Below are positions 25,446-34,252 of a stretch of DNA of 64,000 nucleotides, one piece after another (position 1 is the stretch's first letter; each line of letters begins with the position of its first letter). The stretch is taken from NCBI GenBank assembly GCA_041395325.1, contig JAWLAT010000028.1, positions 1 to 64,000 on the forward strand, written 5' to 3'. The translations under genes and the position numbers were made by a program. The notes under the pieces were generated by a model. The model worked only from the letters and a program-made list of their open reading frames with translations. It was not told the DNA's origin and did not search any database. The DNA is from JAWLAT01 sp041395325 (lineage in GTDB: Bacteria; Pseudomonadota; Gammaproteobacteria; Xanthomonadales; SZUA-5).

Positions 25446-25473
25446 GGGCCCAGGGCATAGGGCCCAGGGCCCA
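25446..25473 (+). repeat. Heptamer array (GGGCCCA-like), forward
   Basis: Four exact 7-bp units: GGGCCCA, GGGCATA, GGGCCCA, GGGCCCA, starting 11 bases after the ruvA stop. A second forward array lies at 25600-25626 (one unit has lost a base) and an inverted one at 25748-25781. Confidence 0.85.
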
Positions 25474-25599
25474 GTCATCGCCCCGGATGCCGAGGCAGAA
25501 GGCCCACTAACCGCAGCACGAGTGAACCGGACAGCCCCATCAAGAACTCAGCGATGCGAGATCGCGGAATATCCGCCCACGGCCCCGAGGGTTTGCAAA

Positions 25600-25626
25600 G
25601 GCCCAGGGCATAGGGCCCAGGGCCCA
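25600..25626 (+). repeat. Heptamer array, forward, second copy
   Basis: Second-unit copy of the 25446-25473 array; its first heptamer is shortened to GGCCCA, the other three are intact. Confidence 0.8.
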
Positions 25627-25747
25627 GTCATCGCCCCGGATGCCAAGGCAGAAGGCCCATTGACCGCAGCACGAGTGAACCGGACAGCCCCATCAAGAAC
25701 TCAGCGACGCGAGATCGCGGCATATCCGCCGACGGCCCCGCTCGAAC

Positions 25748-25781
25748 TGGGCCCTGGGCCCTATGCCCTGGGGCCCTACCC
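25748..25781 (-). repeat. Heptamer array, inverted copy
   Basis: Units TGGGCCC, TGGGCCC, TATGCCC and a T-GGGGCCC variant are the reverse complement of the two forward arrays. It ends three bases before the stop codon of the convergent NUDIX-type gene, so the set could fold into a large stem and act as a bidirectional terminator. Confidence 0.8.
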
Positions 25782-25783
25782 TT

Positions 25784-26695
25784 TCACCACGCCCGCGGCA
25801 AATGCACGCCCGGCGCGGGACGCTCACGCAACACCTCGCGCCGGAAGCGAAACAACGCGGCCGGGCGGCCACCGGTGCCGTGGTCCTGTCCGCCACTGCG
25901 TTCCACCAGCCCACCCTGCTCGACCAGGCGGCGAAAGTTCTGCGTGTGCAGGCGATTGCCGGCCAATGCCTCGACCACCCGCTGCAACTGCGACAGCGTG
26001 AAGAACTCGGGCAACAGTTCGAACACCACCGGGCGATACTTCAGCTTGCCGCGCAGGCGGCCCAGCGCGGTCGCCAGCATGCGGCGGTGGTCGAAGGCCA
26101 TCGGTCGCCCAGTGCCCGGAGCAGTCGCATTGCCGGACCCCGCTTCGTCAACCAGTCCCGCCTCCCACAGCAGCTCATAGCGCTCGAGGCAGCGCTCGGG
26201 ATCCCACGGCGCGCCATCGTCGCCGAAGCACAGTGTCAGGCGCTCGGCGCGCACCCGATCTCGCCCGGCCCAGGCCCGCAAGGCCGGGGCCAGCGCCTGG
26301 TCGATCAGCACGGGCCGCCCCTTGCGCCAGTCTTCCCATGGCAGATGGGCATACCAGGGCCGCCATTGGGCTCCGAGTTCGCTGGCGGTGTGCTGCTCTC
26401 GCACCAGCGCCAGATAGGCCGTCGACACCACCCGCACGTCGGCGCCGGTGCCGCTGAGCGCACGATTGCGGTCACCAAAGGTATAGAGCTGCTCGACATA
26501 GCCCAGGTGCAACTGGGTCTGTGCGCTGACCCAGGCCCGGATGCCCCGTTCCAGCGTTGGATGCTCAACCCGGTCCAGCGGTCCCGACGGCAGCGCCGCG
26601 CGGCCCTGCGGACCCGGTACGGTCAGTACACGCGGCTCGTCGTTGGTCACCGCCACGATGACCGCGTCGAGGCTGAACTCCAGATAGGGTTGCAT
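25784..26695 (-). CDS. NrtR-like transcriptional regulator with degenerate NUDIX domain
   Basis: The 303-residue protein has a NUDIX-fold N-terminus (LEFSLDAVIVAVTND, then LEQLYTFGDRNR-like VEQLYTFGDRNR and VSTAYLALV) and a C-terminal winged helix (FFTLSQLQRVVEALAG, HTQNFRRLVEQGGLVE, GRPAALFRF), the architecture of NrtR/NUDIX regulators. The hydrolase box is lost: the expected REUxEExGU segment reads IRAWVSAQTQL, so it should sense rather than cleave a nucleotide-like ligand, as NrtR senses ADP-ribose. The region between them (about 130-200) is an insertion not usual in short NrtR proteins. Start at MQPYLEFS. Targets unknown; no NAD genes nearby. Confidence 0.75.
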   Translation of the reverse strand: MQPYLEFSLDAVIVAVTNDEPRVLTVPGPQGRAALPSGPLDRVEHPTLERGIRAWVSAQTQLHLGYVEQLYTFGDRNRALSGTGADVRVVSTAYLALVREQHTASELGAQWRPWYAHLPWEDWRKGRPVLIDQALAPALRAWAGRDRVRAERLTLCFGDDGAPWDPERCLERYELLWEAGLVDEAGSGNATAPGTGRPMAFDHRRMLATALGRLRGKLKYRPVVFELLPEFFTLSQLQRVVEALAGNRLHTQNFRRLVEQGGLVERSGGQDHGTGGRPAALFRFRREVLRERPAPGVHLPRAW

Positions 26696-26930
26696 CGGGG
26701 CAGTGTAGCCGTTCGCCGGCGCCGACACCGTTGCGCAGCGGCTGGCAGCGGTTCCCCAGCACGCCATTGAATCGGCGTGGATTGCGCCGCCGCTGGGCCG
26801 CGGGTAGCATCGAAGCGGCGCCAACTGAGGGAAGGCGTCACTATGCAAGGACGGTCCAGGATGGATCGGCGTCGGCAGGCACGCGAATTTGGGGTCGTGT
26901 CACCGACGAGGGCAATCACGGGAGGGTGAG

Positions 26931-27125
26931 ATGCTGATTCTGACGCGTCGTGTCGGCGAATCACTGATGATCGGCGATGAGGTCTCGGTGACGATCCTCG
27001 GCGTCAAGGGCAATCAGGTCCGCATCGGCATCAATGCTCCGAAGGACGTGGCGGTCCATCGCGAAGAGATCTACCAGCGCATTCATCATGAGGACCCGCC
27101 GGCCGAGAGTTCGTCTGGCGACTAG
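26931..27125 (+). CDS. csrA: Carbon storage regulator CsrA (RsmA)
   Basis: CsrA is a small dimeric RNA-binding protein that represses or stabilises mRNAs by binding GGA motifs. The 64 residues begin MLILTRRVGESLMIGDEV, then VTILGVKGNQVRIGINAPKDVAVHREEIYQRI, as in CsrA across gammaproteobacteria. A GGGAGGGTGAG ribosome-binding site immediately precedes the ATG, which decides the start over an in-frame ATG 14 codons upstream. A tRNA-Ser follows, as is classic for csrA. Confidence 0.97.
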   Translation: MLILTRRVGESLMIGDEVSVTILGVKGNQVRIGINAPKDVAVHREEIYQRIHHEDPPAESSSGD

Positions 27126-27229
27126 CTCATGGCGCGAGGCGCTGCAGCCGTGCTGATCACGGGAGCCTTTCGTTTGACGGCGGCTTTGGATTAGACTTCG
27201 CGGTCTGGTCCGGGCGGGCCAGCAAATCC

Positions 27230-27322
27230 GGAGAGATGGCCGAGCGGCTGAAGGCGCTCCCCTGCTAAGGGAGTATACGGGCAAAACCTGTATCGAGGGT
27301 TCGAATCCCTCTCTCTCCGCCA
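27230..27322 (+). tRNA. tRNA-Ser (anticodon GCT)
   Basis: A 93-base type II tRNA including the encoded CCA (27320-27322). The acceptor stem GGAGAGA pairs with TCTCTCC, the anticodon stem CTCCC/GGGAG holds loop CTGCTAA with anticodon GCT at 27264-27266, a long variable arm follows, and the T-arm is GAGGGTTCGAATCCCTC. It reads AGC/AGU serine codons. The position just downstream of csrA is conserved in gammaproteobacteria. Confidence 0.97.
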
Positions 27323-27330
27323 GATACCGG

Positions 27331-27359
27331 CCCCGGGCGTGCAAGCGCCCGGGGTCTTT
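27331..27359 (+). terminator. Terminator after tRNA-Ser
   Basis: A 9-bp stem CCCCGGGCG/CGCCCGGGG with a TGCAAG loop, followed by TCTTTCGTTTC, begins nine bases after the tRNA CCA end. It likely ends the csrA-tRNA transcript ahead of proS. Confidence 0.75.
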
Positions 27360-27440
27360 CGTTTCTGGGCCGGTGTCCAGCCTCTTCGCGCCGCCGCGAC
27401 GGGTGGCGACTGCGCCAGCCCCCACATCACTGGAGCCCGC

Positions 27441-29147
27441 ATGCGCCTGAGCCAGTTCCATCTGCACACCAGCAAGGAAACCCCTGCCGACGCCGAGATC
27501 GCCAGCCATCAGCTGATGTTGCGGGCCGGCATGATCCGCAAGCTCGCCGCTGGTATTTACACCTGGTCGCCGCTGGGTCTGCGCGTGCTGCGCAAGGTCG
27601 AAGCAGTGGTACGCGAGGAAATGGAACGCGCCGGTGCCATCGAGGTGCTGATGCCCGCGGTGCAGCCCGCCGAGCTGTGGCAGGAAACCGGCCGCTGGGA
27701 GCGCTTCGGCGGACAGCTGCTGAAGATCCGCGATCGCCTGCAGCGCGACTACTGCTTCGGCCCCACGCACGAAGAAGTGATCACCGATTTCGCGCGCCAG
27801 GAATTGCGCAGCTACAAGCAGCTGCCGTTGAACTTCTTCCAGATTCAAACCAAGTTTCGCGACGAAATACGGCCACGTTTCGGCGTGATGCGTGCGCGCG
27901 AGTTCCTGATGAAGGATGCCTATTCCTTCCATCTGGATCAGGACTGCCTGGGCCGAACCTACCAGCAGATGTACGACGCGTATGCAGCCATCTTCACCCG
28001 GCTGGGCCTGCGTTTTCGTGCCGTCGCGGCGGACTCCGGCGCCATCGGCGGCAAGTCCAGTCACGAATTCCATGTGCTGGCCGATTCCGGCGAAGACGCG
28101 CTGGCGGTGTCGGACACGTCAGACTACGCCGCCAATGTGGAGTTGGCTGAGGCACTGGCGCCGGTCGCGGGCGCCGACGGCTCGGCAGTGCTGGAGAAGG
28201 TTGCTACCCCCGGCCAGCGCACCATCGACGAGCTTTGCAGCTTCCTCAGCATCACGCCTGCGCAGTGCGTCAAGACGCTGTTGCTGAAGAGCAGCACCGG
28301 ATTGCTGGCGGTCTGTCTGCGCGGCGATCATGAGTTGAACGAAATCAAGCTGGCCAAGCTGACCACGTTCGAGGGCGAGCCGGCATTCGCCAGCGAAGCC
28401 GAGGTCCGTGAGCACTTCGCCTGCAGTCCCGGCTATCTGGGACCGGTGGGCCTGCCTGCCCGCATTCCCCTGCTGGTCGATCGCAGTGCGGCCGTGCTGA
28501 CTGACTTCGTCTGTGGCGCCAACGAAGACGGTCAACATCTGCGTGGCGCCAACTGGCACCGTGACGTCGGCGAACGGCAGATCGTCGATCTGCGCAAGGT
28601 GGTGGCCGGCGACCCCTCCCCGGATGGTCAGGGTCAGCTGCAGATCGTTCGCGGCATTGAAGTCGGGCACGTCTTCCAACTGGGCCAGACCTACGCCGAG
28701 TCCATGTCGGCTACGGTCCTGGATGAGCAGGGCAAGGCCCGGGTGATGTACATGGGCTGCTACGGCGTCGGCGTGTCGCGCATCGTTGCCGCGGCGATTG
28801 AGCAGAATCACGACGAACGCGGCATTCGCTGGCCGGCACCGATGGCGCCTTTCCAGGTGGTGCTGTGCTGCATCGGCGCCAACCAGTCCCCGGCCGTGGC
28901 CGAGGCAGCCGAACAGCTCTATCGCGCGATGCAGTCGGCGGGAATCGAGGTGGCGCTGGATGACCGTGGGCTGCGTCCGGGCGTGATGTTTGCCGACCTG
29001 GAACTGATTGGCATTCCGCATCGCCTGGTCATCAGCGAGCGCGGGCTGGCGCAGCAGCAGATCGAATATCGCGCCCGCAGCAGCAGTGAAAACGAACTTT
29101 GGCCGCTGGCCGATGCGCTGACGCAATTGCAGCAGCGCCTGCAATGA
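27441..29147 (+). CDS. proS: Prolyl-tRNA synthetase
   Basis: ProS charges tRNA-Pro with proline. The 568-residue protein is a class II synthetase with the bacterial-type organisation: catalytic core motifs (RLSQFHLHTSKETPADAE, RKLAAGIYTWSPLGLRVL, motif 2 FRDEIRPRFGVMRAREFLMKDAYSFH), an inserted editing domain (about 230-390), motif 3 (MGCYGVGVSRIVAAAIEQ) and a C-terminal anticodon-binding domain. The start MRLSQFHL is the normal N-terminus; the frame is open upstream across the tRNA terminator but that is not coding. Confidence 0.96.
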   Translation: MRLSQFHLHTSKETPADAEIASHQLMLRAGMIRKLAAGIYTWSPLGLRVLRKVEAVVREEMERAGAIEVLMPAVQPAELWQETGRWERFGGQLLKIRDRLQRDYCFGPTHEEVITDFARQELRSYKQLPLNFFQIQTKFRDEIRPRFGVMRAREFLMKDAYSFHLDQDCLGRTYQQMYDAYAAIFTRLGLRFRAVAADSGAIGGKSSHEFHVLADSGEDALAVSDTSDYAANVELAEALAPVAGADGSAVLEKVATPGQRTIDELCSFLSITPAQCVKTLLLKSSTGLLAVCLRGDHELNEIKLAKLTTFEGEPAFASEAEVREHFACSPGYLGPVGLPARIPLLVDRSAAVLTDFVCGANEDGQHLRGANWHRDVGERQIVDLRKVVAGDPSPDGQGQLQIVRGIEVGHVFQLGQTYAESMSATVLDEQGKARVMYMGCYGVGVSRIVAAAIEQNHDERGIRWPAPMAPFQVVLCCIGANQSPAVAEAAEQLYRAMQSAGIEVALDDRGLRPGVMFADLELIGIPHRLVISERGLAQQQIEYRARSSSENELWPLADALTQLQQRLQ

Positions 29148-29295
29148 TCAATTGACGTTCCCGCACATTGATTGGTTCTCACTATCGCGACGAATGACGC
29201 AGACTTGTCATATTCCATTATGGTGAATCGTTTGGCACAATTGGCGCGCCTCTATTGCAGGCTCACGTTCACCATCAGGATTGAGGAGTTCCGAA

Positions 29296-29619
29296 ATGTC
29301 CATTGATCTGAAGAATTTGAACGTCGAGCAGCTGGAAGACCTCATCCGTCGTGCGCGTGCGCGCATCGAGGAAGTCAAGGATGAGATGGTCAACAAGCTG
29401 CGCGACGAATTGGCCGCCCGCGCCAAGGCCCATGGCTTTGACATCAGCGAACTCTTTGGCGGTCGTGGCAAGGGCAAGGCCCGCGCCAAGAGCACCGTCA
29501 AGCCCAAGTATCGCAATCCGGCCAATGCCGACCAGACCTGGAGCGGCCGCGGTCGTCAGCCGGCGTGGGTGAAGGAAGCGCTGGCCAAGGGCAAGAAGAT
29601 GGACGATCTGGCAATCTGA
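29296..29619 (+). CDS. H-NS family nucleoid protein
   Basis: The 107-residue protein has a short oligomerisation helix (LNVEQLEDLIRRARARIEEVKDEMV), a flexible basic linker (GGRGKGKARAKS), and the C-terminal DNA-binding core KYRNPANADQTWSGRGRQPAWVKEAL with the hook GRGRQP that enters the minor groove of AT-rich DNA. Such small H-NS-like proteins silence horizontally acquired DNA and are typical of Xanthomonadales. It has its own terminator and an AT-richer leader (29148-29295) than its neighbours. Confidence 0.9.
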   Translation: MSIDLKNLNVEQLEDLIRRARARIEEVKDEMVNKLRDELAARAKAHGFDISELFGGRGKGKARAKSTVKPKYRNPANADQTWSGRGRQPAWVKEALAKGKKMDDLAI

Positions 29620-29654
29620 GTTCGCCAGACCGCCGCCTGGTCGGCGATCCATTC

Positions 29655-29682
29655 AAAACGGCCCGCCATGCGGGCCGTTTTT
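29655..29682 (+). terminator. Rho-independent terminator after hns-like gene
   Basis: A perfect 12-bp stem AAAACGGCCCGC/GCGGGCCGTTTT with a CAT loop, followed by a T-run, sits 36 bases after the stop codon. Confidence 0.9.
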
Positions 29683-29790
29683 CGTTCAGCTTGGTGAAAT
29701 TGCGACGGCGAGATGACTTCCGGAGCTGATTGACAGCGTTGCCCTTGCGACGACTGCTGCCTTCAGGGCATTGCCGGCCAATGCGGTTCC

Positions 29791-31077
29791 TCAGGCATTC
29801 AGACGCCTGGCCGGCAACAGTCCATTACCCAACAGCAAGCCCGCCACCAGCGCTGCGAGTAGCACAATCAGCGAGAAGGCTGCGTCAAGACCCAGCGAGA
29901 TATCCTTCTCGAAGATGAAATTAAGACTGCGAAAACCCACCGAGCCAGGCACCAGCAGGATCAGCCCCGGCACCCGCAACAGCGCCCCCGGGCGATTGAA
30001 ATAACGCGCATAGGCATTGGCCGACAGGGCCACGACCATCGCGGATATGAACAAGCCCAGCTCCGCGCCCAGGAACAATGCCGCCAATTGTGAAACGCCG
30101 TAGGCCAGAAAGGCGGCAAACAGCACCGCCGGCCAGTCACTCAGGCGGGCACGAAAGAGCAACGCGAACGCGACCCCTGCGACAGGCAGGGCGACCCAGG
30201 CCAGCCAGGACGGTGACAAGACCGTCTCCGGTGCCAGGCTCGCGCCCCAACCCAGCACATCGGCGGCCTTGCTGCCAGCCAATGCGCCGAAGGCCAGTTC
30301 CAGCAGCGTGACCATACCGCCGGCCAGTCGGGCGCTGCCGGCCATCAGATGCCGCATCCCGAGCTCGGCCATGGCCAAGGTCAGACTCAAACCGGGCATC
30401 AGCACGATCAGACTGGTCACCAGCACGACCTTGAAGGCCACCGGTGCCACCACCGCACTGAAGGCGGCGGCACCGAAGGCAGCCAGAAATGCTGCCACCA
30501 CAGACAGGTTTTCACCCAGCCGTGGATGGCGCTCTGCGGCCAGCGCCAGCAAGCCGATCATCAGCCCGATCAGGGTGGCGGCAGCAATCTCCGCAGGCTG
30601 AGCTCGCAGCAGACCACTGACGGCTGCTGAAGCCAGCGGAAAGCCGAGTACGGTCTGCGCCCGGGCCCAATCACGCGATTGCGGGACGCGTGTTTCCGCC
30701 AGCGCGGCGTGCGCAGCCAGCGGTGCCATCTCGCCGCGGACCAGACGCTCGGCGATATCATCCACGGCCCGCAGTCGCCCCAGGTTGACGTCATTGGGCT
30801 CGACTCTCAGCAACTCGCTGTGGGCCGGCGATCCGGCCGGTGCATCGACATCGCGCAGAGACAGCATGATCACCGTTGGAGCCGAGAACACCTGCGCGGT
30901 CAGACTCAGTTTGGTGGCCACACCGCTCAGGGCCGCCTCCAGGCGCGGTGCAGTCGTGCCCGCCTCGTGCAGATCTCGCGCAAGGGATGTCATCAGGGCC
31001 AGCCGTTGCTCGAGCGGGGCCTCGTGGGGATGGGCAGCGACAGGTGCAGCGGCAGACATGGCGTGTGATTCGGTCAA
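29791..31077 (-). CDS. Threonine/serine exporter ThrE family protein
   Basis: The 428-residue protein joins an N-terminal DUF1212-type domain (first soluble part, then PLASAAVSGLL and the following helices) to a C-terminal ThrE_2/DUF3815-type membrane domain, giving about ten transmembrane helices in total. The segment VPGLILLVPGSVGFRSLNFIFEKD is typical of the ThrE C-terminal domain, and PGLSLTLAMAELGMRHLMAGSARL of the N-terminal one. ThrE exports threonine and serine in Corynebacterium. The start MTESHAM is near a second ATG six codons on. Divergent to the EamA gene. Confidence 0.85.
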   Translation of the reverse strand: MTESHAMSAAAPVAAHPHEAPLEQRLALMTSLARDLHEAGTTAPRLEAALSGVATKLSLTAQVFSAPTVIMLSLRDVDAPAGSPAHSELLRVEPNDVNLGRLRAVDDIAERLVRGEMAPLAAHAALAETRVPQSRDWARAQTVLGFPLASAAVSGLLRAQPAEIAAATLIGLMIGLLALAAERHPRLGENLSVVAAFLAAFGAAAFSAVVAPVAFKVVLVTSLIVLMPGLSLTLAMAELGMRHLMAGSARLAGGMVTLLELAFGALAGSKAADVLGWGASLAPETVLSPSWLAWVALPVAGVAFALLFRARLSDWPAVLFAAFLAYGVSQLAALFLGAELGLFISAMVVALSANAYARYFNRPGALLRVPGLILLVPGSVGFRSLNFIFEKDISLGLDAAFSLIVLLAALVAGLLLGNGLLPARRLNA

Positions 31078-31178
31078 GCTTTACTGGCAGCGGGACGGCG
31101 CCAACCGATCCGCCAGCTGCATGGAGACAGGCGCGGCGGACAGCGGTGGCACAGGCCACCCGGCTGGCGGTGAGCAAC

Positions 31179-32057
31179 ATGGGACTGGGTGAAGGGCTGT
31201 CATTGGCGTCGGCCGCCACCTGGGCCCTGGGCGTCATTATCTATCGGCGCCTGGGGGAATCGCTGAACCCCATCGAACTGAATGTTTACAAGAATCTGAT
31301 CGTCGCGTTGCTGATGGTCCCGACCGTGTTGCTGGCGCATGGCTGGGGATTGCCACAACTGGATGCGTGGCAATGGTGCTGGGTCATCGCCAGTGGCGTG
31401 CTCGGCATCGGCGTCGCTGACACCTGCTATTTCCATGCGCTCAACCGGCTCGGCGCCGGCCGTATCGGCATTCTCGGCAATCTGTTCAGCCCATTCGTCA
31501 TCACACTGTCCTTTGTATTCCTGGATGAGCGACTGAGCCTGTTGCAGGGGGCCGGATTCGCCCTGGTGATGATGGGCGTGGTCCTGGTGCATCGACGGGC
31601 TCGGCGGCCAGTCGAGGGCACCGCACCAATCCCCTGGTCAGGACTGCTGCTGGGCGTGCTGGCCATTTTTCTCAACGCCGCCGGCGTGGTGATGATCAAG
31701 CGGGTCCTGGAGGACGGCCCCTTTTTCTGGATCGCCCAGTTGCGTCTGCTGGCCGCCTTGCTGCCAATGGCCATCGCCTGGCACTGGTTCGCCCGTTGGC
31801 GAAAGTCACCTCCACGCGGCGTGGCACCACCCTGGGGCCTGCTGTTGCTCGGTGCCTTTCTCGGCCAGTATCTCGCCATGCTGCTGTGGTTGGGCGGCTA
31901 TCGCTACACCGATGCCTCGGTGGCGTCGGTACTCAACGAGACCGCCTCGGTCTTCATTCTGCTGTTCGCCTGGTGGCTGCTGCGCGAGCCGCTCGAACGC
32001 GCCAAGCTGTTGGGGGTGACCCTGACTTTCGCTGGCGTCAGTCTGATGCTGATGTGA
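31179..32057 (+). CDS. EamA/DMT family transporter
   Basis: The 292-residue protein has ten predicted transmembrane helices in two homologous EamA halves: ALGVIIYRRLGESLNPIELNVYKN, then ACYFHALNRLGAGRIGILGNLFSPFV-type first half, and KRVLEDGPFFWIAQLRLLAALL with YRYTDASVASVLNETASVFILLFAWWLLREPL in the second. Substrates of such permeases are usually small metabolites; none can be assigned. The start at MGLGEG is preferred; a GTG three codons upstream is possible. Shares a divergent intergenic region with the ThrE-type gene. Confidence 0.85.
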   Translation: MGLGEGLSLASAATWALGVIIYRRLGESLNPIELNVYKNLIVALLMVPTVLLAHGWGLPQLDAWQWCWVIASGVLGIGVADTCYFHALNRLGAGRIGILGNLFSPFVITLSFVFLDERLSLLQGAGFALVMMGVVLVHRRARRPVEGTAPIPWSGLLLGVLAIFLNAAGVVMIKRVLEDGPFFWIAQLRLLAALLPMAIAWHWFARWRKSPPRGVAPPWGLLLLGAFLGQYLAMLLWLGGYRYTDASVASVLNETASVFILLFAWWLLREPLERAKLLGVTLTFAGVSLMLM

Positions 32058-32205
32058 CGCTGGTGGCACAAATGTGACAAAGAGCCCTTCGCCTCGCTCG
32101 GGCCTTGGGCTATGCTGTTCGTCACAGCACCCACCCTCCATTGACGAGTGCCTCGACGCCGAGGTGCGCGGGTAGGTGTTGCCCAGAAGGGGAGGCGCGG
32201 GGGAC

Positions 32206-32493
32206 ATGGGGACGGTCACAGTCCTGGAGACGGGCAGAACTGAGCGAGCGACTTCAGCAGTTGCCGAGCCGGCGTTGCATGAGTGCGCGCAGAAGGCGAT
32301 TCGGCGATATCTGCAGGATCTGGACGGCGCTGGATGCTCGGATCTGCATCGGTTGTTCCTGCAACAGGTCGAAGCGCCGCTGCTGCAGGAGGTACTGGCC
32401 CACTGCGACGGCAATCTCAGCCGCGCCGCGCAGGTCCTGGGCATCAATCGCGCCACGTTGCGCAAGCGCCTGCAGGTGCTGGGTCTGAGCTGA
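32206..32493 (+). CDS. fis: DNA-binding protein Fis
   Basis: Fis is a nucleoid-associated bending protein that activates rRNA and other promoters in fast growth. The 95-residue protein ends in the Fis helix-turn-helix NLSRAAQVLGINRATLRKRLQVLGL, preceded by the helical core LHRLFLQQVEAPLLQEVLAHCDG. The length is right for Fis (about 98). A GCGGGGGAC stretch precedes the ATG at 32206; a start ten codons earlier is open too. Followed by purH and purD, a known Lysobacterales order. Confidence 0.92.
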   Translation: MGTVTVLETGRTERATSAVAEPALHECAQKAIRRYLQDLDGAGCSDLHRLFLQQVEAPLLQEVLAHCDGNLSRAAQVLGINRATLRKRLQVLGLS

Positions 32494-32560
32494 GCCTGTA
32501 CCTGCCGCCGGTGATCCCTGTAGTCGCCTCCATCGGTCGTGTCATATCCGACAGCAGAAC

Positions 32561-32603
32561 CAGCCGCCGTCGCGGCCACGTGAGGAATTCAGGGGATCCC
32601 TAG
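32561..32603 (-). mobile_element. Relic of a MITE end
   Basis: Bases 32561-32603 (CAGCCGCCGTCGCGGCCACG, then a diverged stretch, then GGGGATCCCTAG) match the right end of the 274-bp element at 52602-52875 (same CAGCCGCCGTCGCGGCCACG, ending GAGGATCCCTAG). No left end is found nearby, so this is a decayed fragment in the fis-purH gap. Confidence 0.65.
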
Positions 32604-32666
32604 CTTCCGTCGAGCCGAGCGGGTAAGGTCGCGCGCCGTCGTCGCTCTCTCCCTGCAGGTGCTGCC

Positions 32667-34235
32667 ATGGCCGATCAATTGCTGCCCGTCCGCCGGGCCT
32701 TGCTCAGTGTTTCCGACAAGCGCGACCTGTTGCCCTTGGCACAGGGATTGGTGGAACTGGGTGTGCAACTGCTCTCGACCGGCGGCACTGCGCGTGCCCT
32801 GCGGGATGCCGGACTGCCGGTCACTGATGTGTCCAGCGTGACCGGCTTTCCCGAGATCATGGATGGCCGGGTCAAGACGCTGCATCCGCGAATCCACGGT
32901 GGCTTGCTCGGTCGCGCTGGCATCGACGATGCCGTCATGGCCGAGCACGGCATCGAGCCCATCGACCTGCTGGTGGTCAATCTCTATCCCTTTCAGGCGA
33001 CGATCGCCCGCGACGGGGTGACCGAGCCTGAGGCGATCGAACAGATCGACATTGGCGGTCCGGCGATGTTGCGCGCAGCGGCCAAGAACCACGCCCGCGT
33101 CACCGTGGTGGTGGATCCAGCCGACTACGCCAGCGTGCTGGCGTCACTGCGTCAGGGCGGCACCACGCATTCGCAGCGCCGCCAGCTGGCCGCCCGGACC
33201 TATGCCCACACCGCCAGTTACGACGGCGCCATCGCCGACTGGCTGAGTGCACGCGAAGAATCCACCGATGACGGCCTGGGTCCGACACTGCATCTGGCCC
33301 TGCGTCGCGGTGAACGACTTCGCTATGGCGAGAACCCGCACCAGGCCGCGGCGCTCTATCTGGATCCGCGCGCAGGCAAGGGCAGCGTCGCTCGAGCCCA
33401 GATCCTGCAAGGCAAGGCGCTGTCCTTCAACAACCTTGCCGATGCCGACACCGCGCTGGAATGCGTCAAGTGCTTCCCGCAGCCGGCCTGCGTCATCGTC
33501 AAGCACGCCAATCCCTGCGGCGTGGCGACCGGCACTGATCTGCTCGGCGCCTACGAGCGCGCCTATGCCTGCGATGCCACCTCGGCCTTTGGCGGCATCA
33601 TCGCCTTCAATCGACCACTGGACGCGGCCACGGCCGCGCGCATCATCGAACGCCAGTTCGTCGAAGTGATCATCGCGCCGAGCATCGAAACCGACGCATT
33701 GGCCTGCACGGCAGCCAAGCCCAATGTGCGCGTACTGGCCAGTGGCGATTGGCCCAGCGCACCGCCGCCGTGGCGGGACTACAAGCGCATCCAGGGTGGC
33801 TTCCTGGTGCAGGACGGTGATCTGGCCATCGACGACCCGGGCAGCTGGCGCGTGGTCAGCCGCCGTCAGCCCAGCGCCACTGAGCGGGCCGATCTGGCCT
33901 TCGCCTGGACGGTCGCCCAGTTCGTCAAGTCGAACGCCATCGTCTACACCCGCGACGGCGCCACGCTGGGCATCGGCGCCGGCCAGATGAGCCGCGTGAT
34001 CAGCGCCCGCATCGCGGTCATCAAGGCCGGTGAGGCGGGCCTGGACCTGCCCGGTGCAGCCATGGCCTCCGAAGCCTTCCTGCCCTTCCGCGATGGTGTC
34101 GATGCCGCCGCCGAAGCCGGCATTCGCGCGATCGTCCAGCCCGGCGGCTCGATCCGCGACCAGGAGGTCATTGACGCCGCCGACGCCCACGACATGACGA
34201 TGCTGTTCACCGGCGTGCGGCATTTCCGGCACTGA
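32667..34235 (+). CDS. purH: Bifunctional AICAR transformylase/IMP cyclohydrolase
   Basis: PurH carries out the last two steps of IMP synthesis. The 522 residues include the N-terminal IMP cyclohydrolase (MGS-like) domain with VSDKRDLLPLAQGL, STGGTARALRDAGLPVTDVS and DGRVKTLHPRIHGG, and the C-terminal AICAR formyltransferase with KHANPCGVATG, the TSAFGGIIAFN segment and GIGAGQMSRV. The length is normal (about 525). Starts 174 bases after fis, which carries the MITE relic. Confidence 0.97.
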   Translation: MADQLLPVRRALLSVSDKRDLLPLAQGLVELGVQLLSTGGTARALRDAGLPVTDVSSVTGFPEIMDGRVKTLHPRIHGGLLGRAGIDDAVMAEHGIEPIDLLVVNLYPFQATIARDGVTEPEAIEQIDIGGPAMLRAAAKNHARVTVVVDPADYASVLASLRQGGTTHSQRRQLAARTYAHTASYDGAIADWLSAREESTDDGLGPTLHLALRRGERLRYGENPHQAAALYLDPRAGKGSVARAQILQGKALSFNNLADADTALECVKCFPQPACVIVKHANPCGVATGTDLLGAYERAYACDATSAFGGIIAFNRPLDAATAARIIERQFVEVIIAPSIETDALACTAAKPNVRVLASGDWPSAPPPWRDYKRIQGGFLVQDGDLAIDDPGSWRVVSRRQPSATERADLAFAWTVAQFVKSNAIVYTRDGATLGIGAGQMSRVISARIAVIKAGEAGLDLPGAAMASEAFLPFRDGVDAAAEAGIRAIVQPGGSIRDQEVIDAADAHDMTMLFTGVRHFRH

Positions 34236-34252
34236 GGGCTTCGCAGCGCTGA

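Larger units (their letters stand above)
25435..25742 (+). repeat. Two tandem copies of a 154-bp unit after ruvA
   Basis: Bases 25435-25588 and 25589-25742 are direct repeats with seven or so differences, one of them a single-base deletion. Each begins GGGTTTGCAAAG, carries a 7-bp-period GGGCCCA array, then about 115 bases of unique sequence ending in CGGCCCCG. No coding signal is seen. The unit fills the space between the convergent genes ruvA and the NUDIX-type regulator. Confidence 0.9.

Noticed and set aside
25435..25784. CRISPR array
   Set aside because: Only two long units, the spacer-equivalents are near identical, and no cas genes are present.
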